Assembly: GCA_030386875.1 (NCBI GenBank)
Contig: CM059575.1
Location: forward strand, 48,514,859 to 48,578,858
Direction of reading: 5' to 3'
Length of the DNA: 64,000 bases
Source: Morinoia aosen
Taxonomy: Eukaryota > Arthropoda > Malacostraca > Amphipoda > Talitridae
The first letter of the stretch is position 1. Each line of letters begins with the position of its first letter. Made by a program: the position numbers and the translations under genes. Shown here in pieces: positions 1 through 10,668 of the stretch. The notes under the pieces are model-generated. The model was not told where the DNA came from. It was given only the letters and a program-made list of their open reading frames with translations, and did no database searches.

Positions 1-673
1 TTTTAGATTGTATCTCCGTTCCCATAAGCAATCACACTTCTCTCCTCTAATCTTGAATTCTGTTTTCCTGCGACTAACCTTAAGTTCGTAAATCGAATTT
101 CCTGTAACAGTTGAATATTCATGTTTAGGAGTTCATAGGTCTGAAATCCTACAACCCGGTAGTGTTTAACTTTCGATAACCTCGTCACGTATATTCGCCT
201 TACTCCCAAACACCATCAAGCGTGCGAAGTTCGACTGAACTAACGAGAATTCAATGGTGTAATATAAGCATAACGAGACTATGTATCAAATTCTCGAGAA
301 AAAAACCTGAAAATATCTCGGTACCCACGCAATGAACTACTACTCGCAGTATACGCAATGAACTCAATGGAGCACAAAATTATAATTACCGTTCTTCAAA
401 GTTATTCTCAGCAGGAACAAAATTAACGATATAAACGTTCTACCAGATGTTTGAATATGGTCGGCTATAATTTCTGCGAGCGCACTAACACGCTTTTCTT
501 TCCTCCTCAAATTAATTGGATATCATTAGTAACTCCTGCTTGCTGCTATACTCCACATGCTATTCACATGCATGGCGTCAGAGTATGGTAAAATTTCTTC
601 CATTACAGTCGATTCTCTGATTACTTTCGTTAACCTCCAAACGTAAGTTAACCGTAACTCGTCGTTATTCCAG
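1..673. other. No gene recognised; upstream intron or flank
   Basis: I see no convincing coding exon here. The stretch directly precedes the splice acceptor at 673, so it is probably an intron of the gene that continues from 674, or that gene's upstream flank. Confidence 0.4.
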
Positions 674-2921
674 GCCAAGCAAGAACACATCACTGCAGGT
701 CGCATCGACGAAGCCCTAGAATTCCCGTTTCGGCCCCAATTCAGGCAGGTGTCCCTACAGGACGTCATGACCGAAAAGTATGTGTACAACTTTCGCATCA
801 CCGCAATAATAGCATCAATCAAGGCATACAACGACAAAGGAAGAGGCTTGCGGTACTCCGGAAAGGAGGCTACAGTCCCTTACCACCGGTTGATCCTCTG
901 CCGGTAAGTTAACTAATTCTGTCATCCAATATGCACGTGTTGTAAATTGCCCATTACTTTTCTATCATCGGCTTTGAGACTTCGTCTTCAAATTCTACCG
1001 TAGCTTTCAATTGAAATAATTGACCTCTTGCAAAATAAAATTTCCTCAAACTGGTTTCCCAGAGCGCTCGAAATTCGAATAATTCACTTTTCCCGATAAT
1101 TTCGTTCTTCCTTACCGGCAAGCCACTAAAGCTTAGCAGACCTTTATCCTCCGCGAAAACACCTCACCACAACGTTTTCCTCTTACCTACGAAATTTTTC
1201 AAGTTTGCTTTAACATGCATCCTTCCCCATCATTTCCAGCAAACCGTCACTTTCGGACCTGGCCTTATTGCAACGTAATTTATTTTAAATGTCGCGTTTC
1301 ATTTGCCAACGTCATGAACACAACAATAGAGCATCTGCACTTGTACAAACCGTTAACCAAAGAAGCAATGCAAAATGAATGCCTTTTTTCCTAAAACTCG
1401 AAATTTTTCCGATACTCTAACTACGTCTGATACTAACTCGTTCTCAAAAAATCAACTGCATTACGACGTTATCCCGAAACTACCGCTAAACTCTCAAATC
1501 TGTATAAAGATGGAAAACTTTATACTTGTCTTGCAATCGACCAAATTTGTCACAAATTAACGCACGATTTTAATTGTTCGCAGGGAGGTCACGACGGGCA
1601 GCGACTTTTACCTCCTGACGAAGACCAAAACCGAGACTGAAAGACTGTTACGACTTCAACGTGATAGGCCCTTTCACGGACAGACGGTAGTACTCTTTGA
1701 GCCGACATATTCCCAGGACCAAATACTAGACATCCCCGTACTATCGACTCACGATCCCCTTGTGCTTTCCGATGCTTTGCCCGGAACATTCACGGTCGAC
1801 AATGTCGTCATGGATGCCGGGCAAAGCATCGTAAAGAGTTTTCTTATTACCTCCCCTGCCGTTAGATTTTTCATACCCCAACTGACGACAATTTGCTATG
1901 CCCCGGGTTCACGAAGCCCGGGGCAAATGCCACGACACTACGACGCGTACTAACGTGCAAGCTGTCCGTCCCCGGCAAGATCAACCAGACCCCTTTCCGG
2001 AGTGCGTCAGCGAGCCTCTTCTTTGCCCACGAAGACGTGCTCTCAGTAAGAACAAACACACCTTAAACTTGACTTTCACAAAGATATCAATGACTTAAAT
2101 AAACCTTTTAGTTTACCATAATTTACCGCACACAAAAACTTGACGTATAGCTCCTGCAATTCCTTCAAAGATCAATCTAAGTCTTGAAATTCTAACAGAA
2201 TTTTTCTGTTCCAGAACAAAAACACTGACACAGACGATTTTACGGAAAGCCTATACAGAGTAGTTGAGTTTTACGAAGCTAGTGACGTTTCTTGGGTCAT
2301 TGCCGGCTGTTACAAACGTTCAGCCGACGATGGCACAAGGAAGGTTCACGTAAGCTTCCTAAAACCAACTACTCTGTTACCTAACGCAGCAAAATTTCGG
2401 CTCGCTGTGCGAGAACGGTCCCCGCCACCATTTAGCCGAGGCCCAACGGAGCGCAGGCTAAGAAGTGGCCACACCGTTGACGAGGACCTGCGGCTCAACA
2501 CGTAAGTTCCAAATTCAGCCGTAGATTTCTTTCTTTGCATATATCAGCGGAAATTTCTGATCGAGAAACGTCTTACCACAGTGTTCATGCCATGAAAAAT
2601 ATTTTAAACCTATGCAATGAACGGTTCGTCAGTGATATTTGTGTAGTTAGCTCATATAAAATTACCAGTACCCCTACTAGACATTAAAACAATACGAACA
2701 AGACATTCGGGCCCTCTTCCAACGTTATTTATTCAACTTTAACTTCCAGCCGTTCATCCTCTGGTGCGGGCGGCACATCATCGTCTGGTGCGGGGACATC
2801 AGACCCCAATTCGAAGAATACGGGTGGAAAGGGTGGACCTTATAAATCGTCCAAACACCGAAAATATAAGTCGCCGTTGAAAAGAATAGTCTCGAAAGTC
2901 TTGCTGTCTCGAAAAGAATAG
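674..2921 (+). CDS. Unrecognised four-exon gene, 5' end outside the window
   Basis: Four exons join in a consistent frame: 674-903 (ends phase 2), 1584-1830 (phase 0), 2215-2501 (phase 2) and 2750-2921. Acceptors are ttccag, tcgcag, ttccag and ttccag. Donors are GTAAGT, GTAAAG and GTAAGT; the GTAAAG at 1831 is the weakest junction. The joined reading gives about 311 residues without a stop and no obvious initiator methionine, so earlier exons should lie before position 1. The first two exons contain alternating hydrophobic strands, for example FRITAIIASIK followed by VPYHRLILCR. The last exon is rich in Ser, Gly and Thr and turns strongly basic near the end (KHRKYKSPLKRIVSKVLL), which suits nucleic-acid binding or nuclear location. 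I do not recognise the family. An OB-like fold is only a guess. Coding GC is clearly higher than in the introns. Confidence 0.6.
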
Positions 2922-3164
2922 TATCGATACACTACTCTGTGTACCTGTATCTCGAAAATAATAGTATCGATACACTACTCTGTGTACCTGTATCTCGAAA
3001 ATAATAGTATCGATACACTACTCTGTGTACCTGTATCTCGAAAATAATAGTATCGATACACTACTCTGTGTACCTGTATCTCGAAAATAATAGTATCGAT
3101 ACACTACTCTGTGTACCTGTATCTCGAAAATAATAGTATCGATACACTACTCTGTGTACTTGGT
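2907..3164 (+). repeat. 43-bp tandem repeat, six units, containing the gene's stop codon
   Basis: Units beginning TCTCGAAAA start at 2907, 2950, 2993, 3036, 3079 and 3122, a fixed 43-bp period with almost identical copies. Each contains the palindrome GTATCGATAC. The first unit supplies the last codons and the TAG stop (2919-2921) of the upstream gene, so the array grew from the gene's own 3' end. Confidence 0.95.
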
Positions 3165-3292
3165 ATATCTCCAATGAATTGGCTAAATGTACGTTTCTTG
3201 TGTACTTAGTATATATCTCCAATGAATTGGCTAAATGCACGTTTCTTGTGTACTTGGTATATATCCAATAAATTGGCTAAATGTACGTTTTT
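3153..3292 (+). repeat. Second tandem array, 46-48 bp, three units
   Basis: Units beginning TGTGTACTT start at 3153, 3199, 3247 and, partially, 3293. They share CCAATGAATTGGCTAAATG. The first unit overlaps the end of the 43-bp array, which also ends in TGTGTACTT, so the two arrays share a junction word. Confidence 0.9.
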
Positions 3293-3672
3293 TGTGTACT
3301 CCTAATAACTCGAGACAATTTCATCTATTCCTCCATTTTACCTTAACTTACGTTTTTTTATTGGAAAAACTAACTCCTTACGCAAAAATATTCCTTCTCC
3401 TTGCTTCACAATTACTGAAAGACTTAACCCTACTGCAAATGAGTTACTCGAATCTACTACAAAACCGAACCTTTCATCGATGCTTTGTCAACATACTATC
3501 GTTGAGAGAAGTTCACATTGGGCACACGTTATCTATTGTTCTCAAAAAAAAGTTTCGCATAACTGCATCGGGACTTCCCAACCTCAATGCCTTAAGAGTG
3601 TTTCAGATATACGTATTATCATCACAACGTCTACTTTATGCAAACCCACGTTAGCTGCTATGTTTGTTGGTC

Positions 3673-3678
3673 AATAAA
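3673..3678 (+). promoter_or_regulatory. Candidate poly(A) signal AATAAA
   Basis: An AATAAA lies about 750 bp after the stop codon at 2921 and is followed by a T/G-rich stretch. It is the best candidate for the 3' end of the upstream gene, which would place both tandem arrays in its 3' UTR. A hydrophobic open frame at 3235-3654 overlaps the second array and is probably not translated. Confidence 0.35.
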
Positions 3679-5197
3679 TTGACTTGCTTTGAATGTTTCC
3701 TTCTCGTACATTGTGACGTTCATTGAACTCTGAATTTCTCGATAATTATCGCCTCCATTTATGCATTTCCGAAATGCCTCCCAACAAAATATTCACTTCA
3801 CTCCATTTCGTCATTTAATTGCACTCCTATAAACAGCGAAAATAGATATCATAAATTACTTGTTAAACTCCGCTTCCTCGCTGCATAAACTTGACGCACC
3901 TTAACTCCCTGACCGTCTGTTTTCAAAATTTTCACCACGAACTATCTACATGACAAATCATACTCAAATACTTACAAATGTCATCGTTTACCACCTGAAC
4001 CCGGGTGATACTGATATATTCCTTATGCACGAAGATAACAAAACCTCAAGTTATTTCATAGCAAATTTAGCCCCGACAATTTACTCGACCTAACAAATAT
4101 CCTCGTTCATCACTTAAACAACGAGTTTTCAAACTTTTTATTTATCCTCACCAACGAGAACACTCTTGTACATTATTCCGTATGCACGAAGACAGCGAAA
4201 GACTACATTTAGTAAAAAAAATTACTACACTGCCATTTTTGATCACATCGACATAGCAATCGCCAGCGTTCCAAATGTAACCACTATCTAAAATAGATTT
4301 GTAGTAATCGCAATAAATTCATTTTCTAGAAATGCGGAACTTCTCAGATTGACCATCATCGAACGGCTATTACGTACCAGTGCCTATTTGTCTCATAGAA
4401 TCTAACAAAACTTGAAGAAACTGGCTTTGCCTCCGCGACTACACGCTTCAAATGCATTTCAATGCATACATTTCACCTCGTATTACCAAACAGAGGCCTC
4501 AAAACTACTTAATTCATCCATACTACACTTACTCTTAAGGGTAGCATGTCCATTTTGGCTTCTAAAATTAAAAAATTAATAAAAAATACTTCTAGAGCGA
4601 AATAAGCTTGGAGGTCTTCACAACATGCTCAAAACTTTCGAATGAATGCCGAGAGCCCAAAAAATTTTAAATTTGCACATACCCCCCTTCCCCCCCCCCC
4701 CCCCTGAGGGGGAAATTGCTAAAAGGCATCATGCCGCAGCCGATACTGTACGTAGAGACGATTAGTTTTTTTGTTCGATTCACAATGAACTGGTCTACAA
4801 TTGTTAGTTTCACTTTTTATCATTTTGCTTCATAAAAAAATTTAAAATTTTTTTAAAATGTTTGAAAAAAATTGTTCAATTTTAGTTATTCCATTGAATG
4901 ACTATAAAAAAATATCCAATAAGCTGATCAACAAACAACTACGCAGGTTTATAGTGTTCACCTTGATCTTTACAATGATGGAAAGATCTCCTTCATAAGT
5001 AAACTGTTGGAGAAAAAAATTAAAAAGTTCAGCACTTTTGTCTCGCAACGAGTTTTTCTTGGATGTGCGAATTTTTTTCTCTAACAGTTCTTTCCTTTTT
5101 TTCTTTAACAGACCAAAAACAAATATTTATTTTTAAATATAACCTTCTTGACAACATTTCATCAGGCAACTCCGGAAATCCAATTTCACAGCATAAT
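3679..5197. other. AT-rich intergenic DNA with a poly(C) tract
   Basis: No coding sequence is supported. The notable feature is the run of C at about 4683-4704 followed by TGAGGGGG. It resembles the 5' end of the SINE family found elsewhere in the window, but the rest of a SINE is not recognisable. Confidence 0.5.
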
Positions 5198-5366
5198 TTA
5201 TTGACACTTCATCCTCGAATTTAACTTGCAATCTATCGGGGCAAAAACGGACTGAATGGCGCACCGCGGCGACTTGTGCGAAGTATTGAACTTCGGGGCT
5301 GTACACGAACTCCCAAGTCCGGCTACGCAGGCATGATGGCTTACCGTGGCGCGTACACCCGCATCT

Positions 5367-6038
5367 CTATGTCTGGACGACACCGGACCTGCAGAGCAAA
5401 TCACACTCAATACTTTTATTTCTACCATTTTCAACAATACCCACCAGCATCCCTATATGTCCCCTTGGTGTACGCGGCAGTTCAATAACATCCACCGCAT
5501 AAAAATCATACGGAGCCGTGCACTTAGAACTCGTCCCGTGAAACGGGTAGCCTTTAGGACTTGCTCCTTTAAGCAATTGGCACGTACGACATTCCCTCAT
5601 CACCTTTTAGATGGTCTTGTAGGGGCTGGGTTGAAAGTAACATCGCCGAAATGCCTTGACGACCTTAGTCTGCCTCGTATGTGCTACATGTTCATGAAAT
5701 TGTCTAATCAAGCCCTCCAATCGACAGTCTGGTACCACTGGTAGGAGCTTTTCTTCACCCTCTAACTTGCATTTGTAACATATAGCACAGCTATGTATCA
5801 CTAAGTTATCGAAATGTCTTCGAAACTGTCCTAGTAAGGGGTCTTTTTCCTGCTTTTCTACAGCCTCGCGCACCCTCACAAACCTCTGATCCCGCAGCTG
5901 CTGGGGCCCGAACATATCCATTTCCTCTATTAAACTGAGATCAGCCAACTGCCTCCTGGCTACATTGCTCTTGTGGTGCTGCCATATTGACCCTTCTCTC
6001 TGGTGTGCATGCTGAAATAATATTAAAATGTACGCCAC
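5367..6038 (-). pseudogene. Integrase HHCC region and truncated core
   Basis: Two frames carry the integrase start. The piece at 6038-5607 contains the His-His part (FHEHVAHTRQTKVVKAF) and ends at a stop. The piece at 5603-5367 continues in another frame with CRTCQLLKGASPKGYPF and the first catalytic Asp region DFYAVDVIELPRTPRGH. The second Asp and the Glu of the DDE triad are absent, so the core is truncated. Confidence 0.75.
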
Positions 6039-6186
6039 CTATACACTCCAATCTAACAGTTCCCTTCTCTCCCTCAGAATTTGTAACAACCAGCCCTCCT
6101 GGCTTGCAAGCTACCTCAACTCTTCAAGTCAAATAACTGTGCAAACGCCACCAGAGCCTCCTATGGGAGAAAACATCGGGATTTTT

Positions 6187-7704
6187 TCAACTCGAAATCA
6201 TCCTACGATCCGCGGCCGTACCAGTCCTACCGAATGCTTCGGGTTCCTGCAATAACCTACCTATAGCCTGCTCTCGATGCGTCAATGCGTCTCCTAGAGC
6301 CGAGGCTCGGCTCAACGCCATAAAAAAGGAATTTGGGCCCTCTTCCACTTCGGCTACCTGGTATTCCCCAAATTCTGGCTCGGGCGCATCTTCGTCTCCC
6401 TCTGGGACTGGCCAACGAAAATTCACACGAGACCGACAGTCAGCGACTACATTAGTTTTCCCGGGCACATACTCAATGTTATACTGGCCAATAGCCAAGT
6501 CTGCTAATGTCCTCATTAGTCGGTCGTCGGTACGTTTCATATTGTGTAGGTATATCAGGGGCTGATGATCCGTTCTAATCACATATTTTCCACCACTCTG
6601 ATAAATTCTAAAGTGGTTCACTGCAAACTTAATTGCTCCTAGTTCCTCGTCAGTTGCGCTGTATCTCATTTGGGCCTTATTAAAACTGTTGACCCCGGCA
6701 TACCCGATTACTATTTCTTGACCACCTTGCACCTGAGACAGCACCGCGCCAGCTCCCCATCCACTAGCATCGGTCGTCAACACGAATGGCTGTCCAGTCA
6801 CTAAGTCTGGGTATGCTAGAATTGGAGCGGTCACCAAAGCGGTTTTCGCGTCCTCAAACGCTGGCATTCGGCTGTCCATTTCCGTTTCCCAGTGGCTGTC
6901 GCCTGGTATAAGGGGTGTAGCAAATTGGCAGAGTCCTTTATAAAGCTCTTGTAATAGCTCACCATGCCCAGGAATTATCTTAACTATCGCACCGGGAACT
7001 CTTGCATCGCTACAACTTTCTTCTCTAGCGGACTCACGCCCAGTCCTACCAACAGAGTGCCCCAAGTAATCGACCCGCTCATGAAACAAACAACATTTAT
7101 CCATCAGCTTGAGCCCGTGAACCCGAAGCCGACCGAACACCTTCTCCAGCGCTTGGACATGTTCAGCAAACATCCTACTAGCGACCAAAATATCGTCAAG
7201 ACAAGCCTGTACAGAATCACTCCGGAACCCCTTAATTGCCAATCTTATTAGCCGTGAGAACGTAGCCGGTCCGTTGCATACCCCAAACGGAAGTCCAGTT
7301 AATTGATTTAGTTCTGTACCAGTTGAGAACGCAGTCAGCTCTCGAGAAGATTCAGTCTAAGGCACCTGATAATATCCCGACCTCAATTCTAGCGTTGAAA
7401 AATAGTAGTTTCCAGAAAGTTCGTTAATCGTATCACCTAATGAGGCAGCGGACAAACTATCTGATTTTGTCAAGCTATTCAACAGTCTAAAGTCAACACA
7501 AAATCTTAGCTCTCCTTTCTTCATTCGAACTGGAACTAACGGAGACGACCATGCTGACACTGAATGCTCAATAATAACTTTTTCTGCTAATTTCTTTACC
7601 ACTAGGTCAATTTCTCCTTCCATGGGTTCCGGGTTAAGTCTATTTCTTCGTTCCACAGGCGCTGCACCCTGAAATCTATATGGTGCCGCACTCTCTCCGT
7701 ACAC
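6187..7704 (-). pseudogene. Reverse transcriptase-RNase H with one in-frame stop
   Basis: One frame runs from 7704 to 6187 with a single TAG near 7357. Reverse transcriptase motifs appear in order: WSSPLVPVRMKKGELRFCVD, FSTLELRSGYYQVP (just before the stop), LPFGVCNGPATF and the catalytic CLDDILVAS. RNase H motifs follow: TDASGWGAGAVLSQ, YSATDEELGAIKF and RTDHQPLIYL. This is the usual Ty3/gypsy arrangement with the RNase H joined to the RT. A preceding piece at 7829-7690, ending in VRHHIDF, belongs to the RT N-terminus in another frame. Confidence 0.88.
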
Positions 7705-7990
7705 CCCACGTTTGCCTTATCTGTCGCAAAAACGTCTTTACGTGCCGTCATCAATGCCGCTACTGTCTTCCTTTGCTCCGAAGTCAGATCTGTACCGTCC
7801 AAGTCAAGGTCACCAGTCAATCTCTTCATCCTCCTCCTCTACTTCTTCCCGACATAAAGCCACCCAAGTCCCTAGTCTTGTATGCTTGGCCAACTTCACA
7901 TCGCTGTCAAACGCGTTCATGACTTCTAATCTAATATACTCATTATCCACGACATTTACCGATGAAGCAACCATCAGCGGACGAGTCACA

Positions 7991-8542
7991 TTATCGACTG
8001 CCGACTGGCTCTAAATACCCTTCAAATTTATTTGGTGCTCTCTTCACTTGCGCGGACAAACGCAACATCTGCCTAGGAGGTACAGTCACTTCTGCTGCAC
8101 TGAAAACTGGAAATTCCGCCCTGCGCGAAGTCACCACCTTTAACCGAGCTTTTCTTGTACGATCTTTAATACTTCCTTTCTCCAAAGTCCTATCTGATGC
8201 ATTCAACGTTAGCTTGAAGCTATCAAGAAAATCTAAGCCCAACACACAACTGAACGGCTGTACCGGCTTAGTCATCATCAAAAACTTATGAATCGGGAAC
8301 TTAGTTCTACCAATTGTCACTGTCAAACATATCTGGCCTTCTATTCCAATTTCGTTTCCCGAAATTCCTACATTGTTAATGGAAGAAACGCGAAACTGTC
8401 CTTGCACACCCGGTATTTTCTGGAGATCTTGTGTAGTTAATGAAACTGATACGCCTGTTTCTACCAGACCATCAACCCGCAACTGCTCAATCTCAACAAC
8501 CACCGGGTATGCTACTGCTACATCACGTCTCTGCCGTACCAT
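7991..8542 (-). pseudogene. Retropepsin-like aspartic protease domain
   Basis: This 183-codon open stretch has the layout of a retroelement protease. A catalytic-type motif appears as VETGVSVSL, where most relatives have D-T/S-G, so the catalytic Asp is replaced by Glu. The second half has the hydrophobic signature CVLGLDFLDSF. It lies directly before the reverse transcriptase part but in a different frame. The altered active site and the frameshift imply that it is inactive. Confidence 0.7.
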
Positions 8543-9243
8543 TTCAATGTTCTGGGGACTATCATAAAATTGCTCCGGCTAAACCCCTTCCACATCAGAG
8601 TCACCAAGTTTCCCGACTGTCGCCCGGGTTTGTGAGCACACTGGAAACTACGCTGTGTGATTTCCCCACACCATACACAAGCTGCGCACCTCTCCATAAA
8701 CCTCCGACAGTCTTTCATCAAATGACCCATGGTGCCACAGTACGCTCATTCCAAACCGCGTTCCGAACTGACAACTTCCCTGCGCTCGTCTCTATTTGCT
8801 ACCTGCTGTCCCGCCCAAAATGTCCTTCCTGTCTACAACGAAAACAGTGCATTGATTGGGCCTGTCAGTGTTCCTGGTGCTCTGTGGTACTTTTACCTAC
8901 TTCTGGCGCATACGGCGTCGCTAAGTAAATTTGTTCTTGTCGTGTTCGATTCCCCATCGTTTCCTCGGTAGCTGCCATATCAACTTCTCAACTGGCTGCT
9001 ATCCTAACTATTACACTTGGTGCAACGGAATCCTGACGTCCCACTAACAATTTAAGCCGACTTATCAGTTCCGGTGACAAAGAACAATAAGTTTATTTCT
9101 AACCAAGAGTTCTTCTCCCTCTATCCCCAGACAAGCCACTTTTGCTACTAACTTCTCGAGCCTAATACTATAGCATGTCAACAACTCGCCCTGATCTCTC
9201 TGCACGCAATAATTAAAGGGTAAAAAGCTCAAGCAGGACAAGC
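8518..9243 (-). pseudogene. gag C-terminal remnant with two zinc knuckles
   Basis: Around 9180 the minus strand reads QGELLTCYSIRLEKLV, the type of Gln-Glu/Tyr-Arg-Leu motif found late in Ty3 capsids. Near 8745-8700 it reads AYCGTMGHLMKDC, the end of a CCHC knuckle whose first cysteine codon has become TGA. A second knuckle follows (CVWCGEITQRSFQC), with Gln where His is expected. There are stops in between, near 8985 and 9070. Confidence 0.7.
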
Positions 9244-9650
9244 GCAGAATTCTCGATTTTTTCGAAAACAGCCAACAAGTAGGCTAAGCATCAGAACCTA
9301 CTGTGATACAAAAGGTTATGTACTTCAATCGGCGTGAACCGCAGTAAGATATGCGCATCGTTGGGTATTTTCTATGTTTTTTATGGCATCCTCAATTAAA
9401 TCATTTAGCTAGCATATGAGCTCATGTAGATCTGGGTACATAATGTGAAAAGTTTTCATTCTTGTTATTTCACTACTGCAGCTCACCTATGGAAATCAAT
9501 GATTATGTATTGCATAATTTTTGTACATAAATTGATGATACATCATTTTGTTGCTTTCATTATCAGTCATTTGTGTTACATCAGGTTAAATTCTTAAATC
9601 AGTATTCATAACTTACTGCTCATGCGTGAAAGTACACACTGACGAACATA

Positions 9651-10459
9651 CAGGGTGTTTTTTTTTACTTTGAACAAACTTCGAACTTAGGTACAAAAAC
9701 TCAAAATAAATCGATTTTCATGAATGACAAAATGTCCAAAACTCTTTAGTTTTCGAGTTATAGTTACTTGAAGAATATTAGAACTTCAAGTAGGATTGCA
9801 TGCGCGCACCATTTTTAGCGCTAACTTTGATAGTTAAAGAGGTTTTTGGGCCCCACTAATGTAGTATTTTTGTAATTTCACAATGAAATTTGCGGGTACA
9901 CGTTTTAAAAATAAGAATAAATTGTCCTAAATGAGTAATTATCAATTATTATCATGCAAGCTAACCATTAATCAGTAAGCATTGCGGGACACAGGTAAAA
10001 AACATAATCAATACAAACTTTAATGTAAGAACTTTAACGCAAGAACAAACTTGAATACAGTTTTATTACAACAGTTACTCGAAATGGCGTCCATGAACTG
10101 CAACACATTTACGACATCTGACAGCCAGTGAGCGCCTAACAGATTGAAACACGCCAGGCATTTCCGTAATATCAGTTTCACATTGCATTTTGAAATCTTG
10201 TCGTTGATTACATGGAATGGATAACCCATAATGAAATGAGAAAAAATGCTTTAATTGTATTCGACAATCTCGATAACTAACAACTTTAAATAACAATTGG
10301 TGTGCGGCCCAGTTATAACATGCACTTCTAAACATGCTTTGCGACGCCATAACTCGAAAACTGAAGAGTTTTGGACATTTTTTCATTCATGAAAATCGAT
10401 TTATTTTGAGTTTTTGTACCTAAGTTCGAAGTTTGTTCAAAGTAAAAAAAAACACCCTG
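9651..10459. mobile_element. 809-bp inverted-repeat element, Tc1/mariner-like
   Basis: Both ends read CAGGGTGTTTTTTTTTACTT going inward and match as inverted repeats for about 115 bp (9651-9770 against 10345-10459), including CGAACTTAGGTACAAAAACT. The left flank ends in TA and the right flank begins TGTA, so a TA duplication is possible but not clean. A transposase C-terminal remnant lies inside on the minus strand. Confidence 0.85.
10075..10200 (-). pseudogene. Transposase C-terminal remnant (mariner-like)
   Basis: The minus strand reads TDITEMPGVFQSVRRSLAVR followed by CRKCVAVHGRHFE and a stop. I recall this pattern, roughly I-T-x-E-M...V...RRL..C...NGAHIE, from the C-terminus of insect Tc1/mariner-type transposases. 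The catalytic DDE region is not present, so the enclosing element is non-autonomous. Confidence 0.6.
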
Positions 10460-10668
10460 TGTAAACGCCCATACTCATAAAACCTTTTATAGGATCAAAA
10501 TATTTACTCAACAACTTTCAAACTATCACGCAAAATTATACATAATTAATTTTGAGCGCAATAATGTTCCCATTATTATTATGTGATACTACCCGCACTT
10601 AGTACGTGTGACAAGTGGTGTGCGACATGAATCACTGTTTTTGCACACAGCTGTCAATGTGTTCAAGT

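Larger units (their letters stand above)
5198..9250 (-). mobile_element. Decayed Ty3/gypsy-type retrotransposon, 3'-truncated
   Basis: Read on the minus strand, the order is gag end, zinc knuckle, protease, reverse transcriptase, RNase H, integrase HHCC region, start of the integrase core. This is the Ty3/gypsy order. The reading changes frame several times and carries in-frame stops, so it is not functional. The integrase is cut off after the first catalytic aspartate region, at about 5367. I found no LTR pair, primer-binding site or polypurine tract. No envelope-like frame was seen. Confidence 0.85.

Noticed and set aside
3235..3654. 139-codon hydrophobic open frame
   Set aside because: It begins inside the 46-48-bp tandem array and follows the gene's stop codon; it most likely belongs to the 3' UTR.
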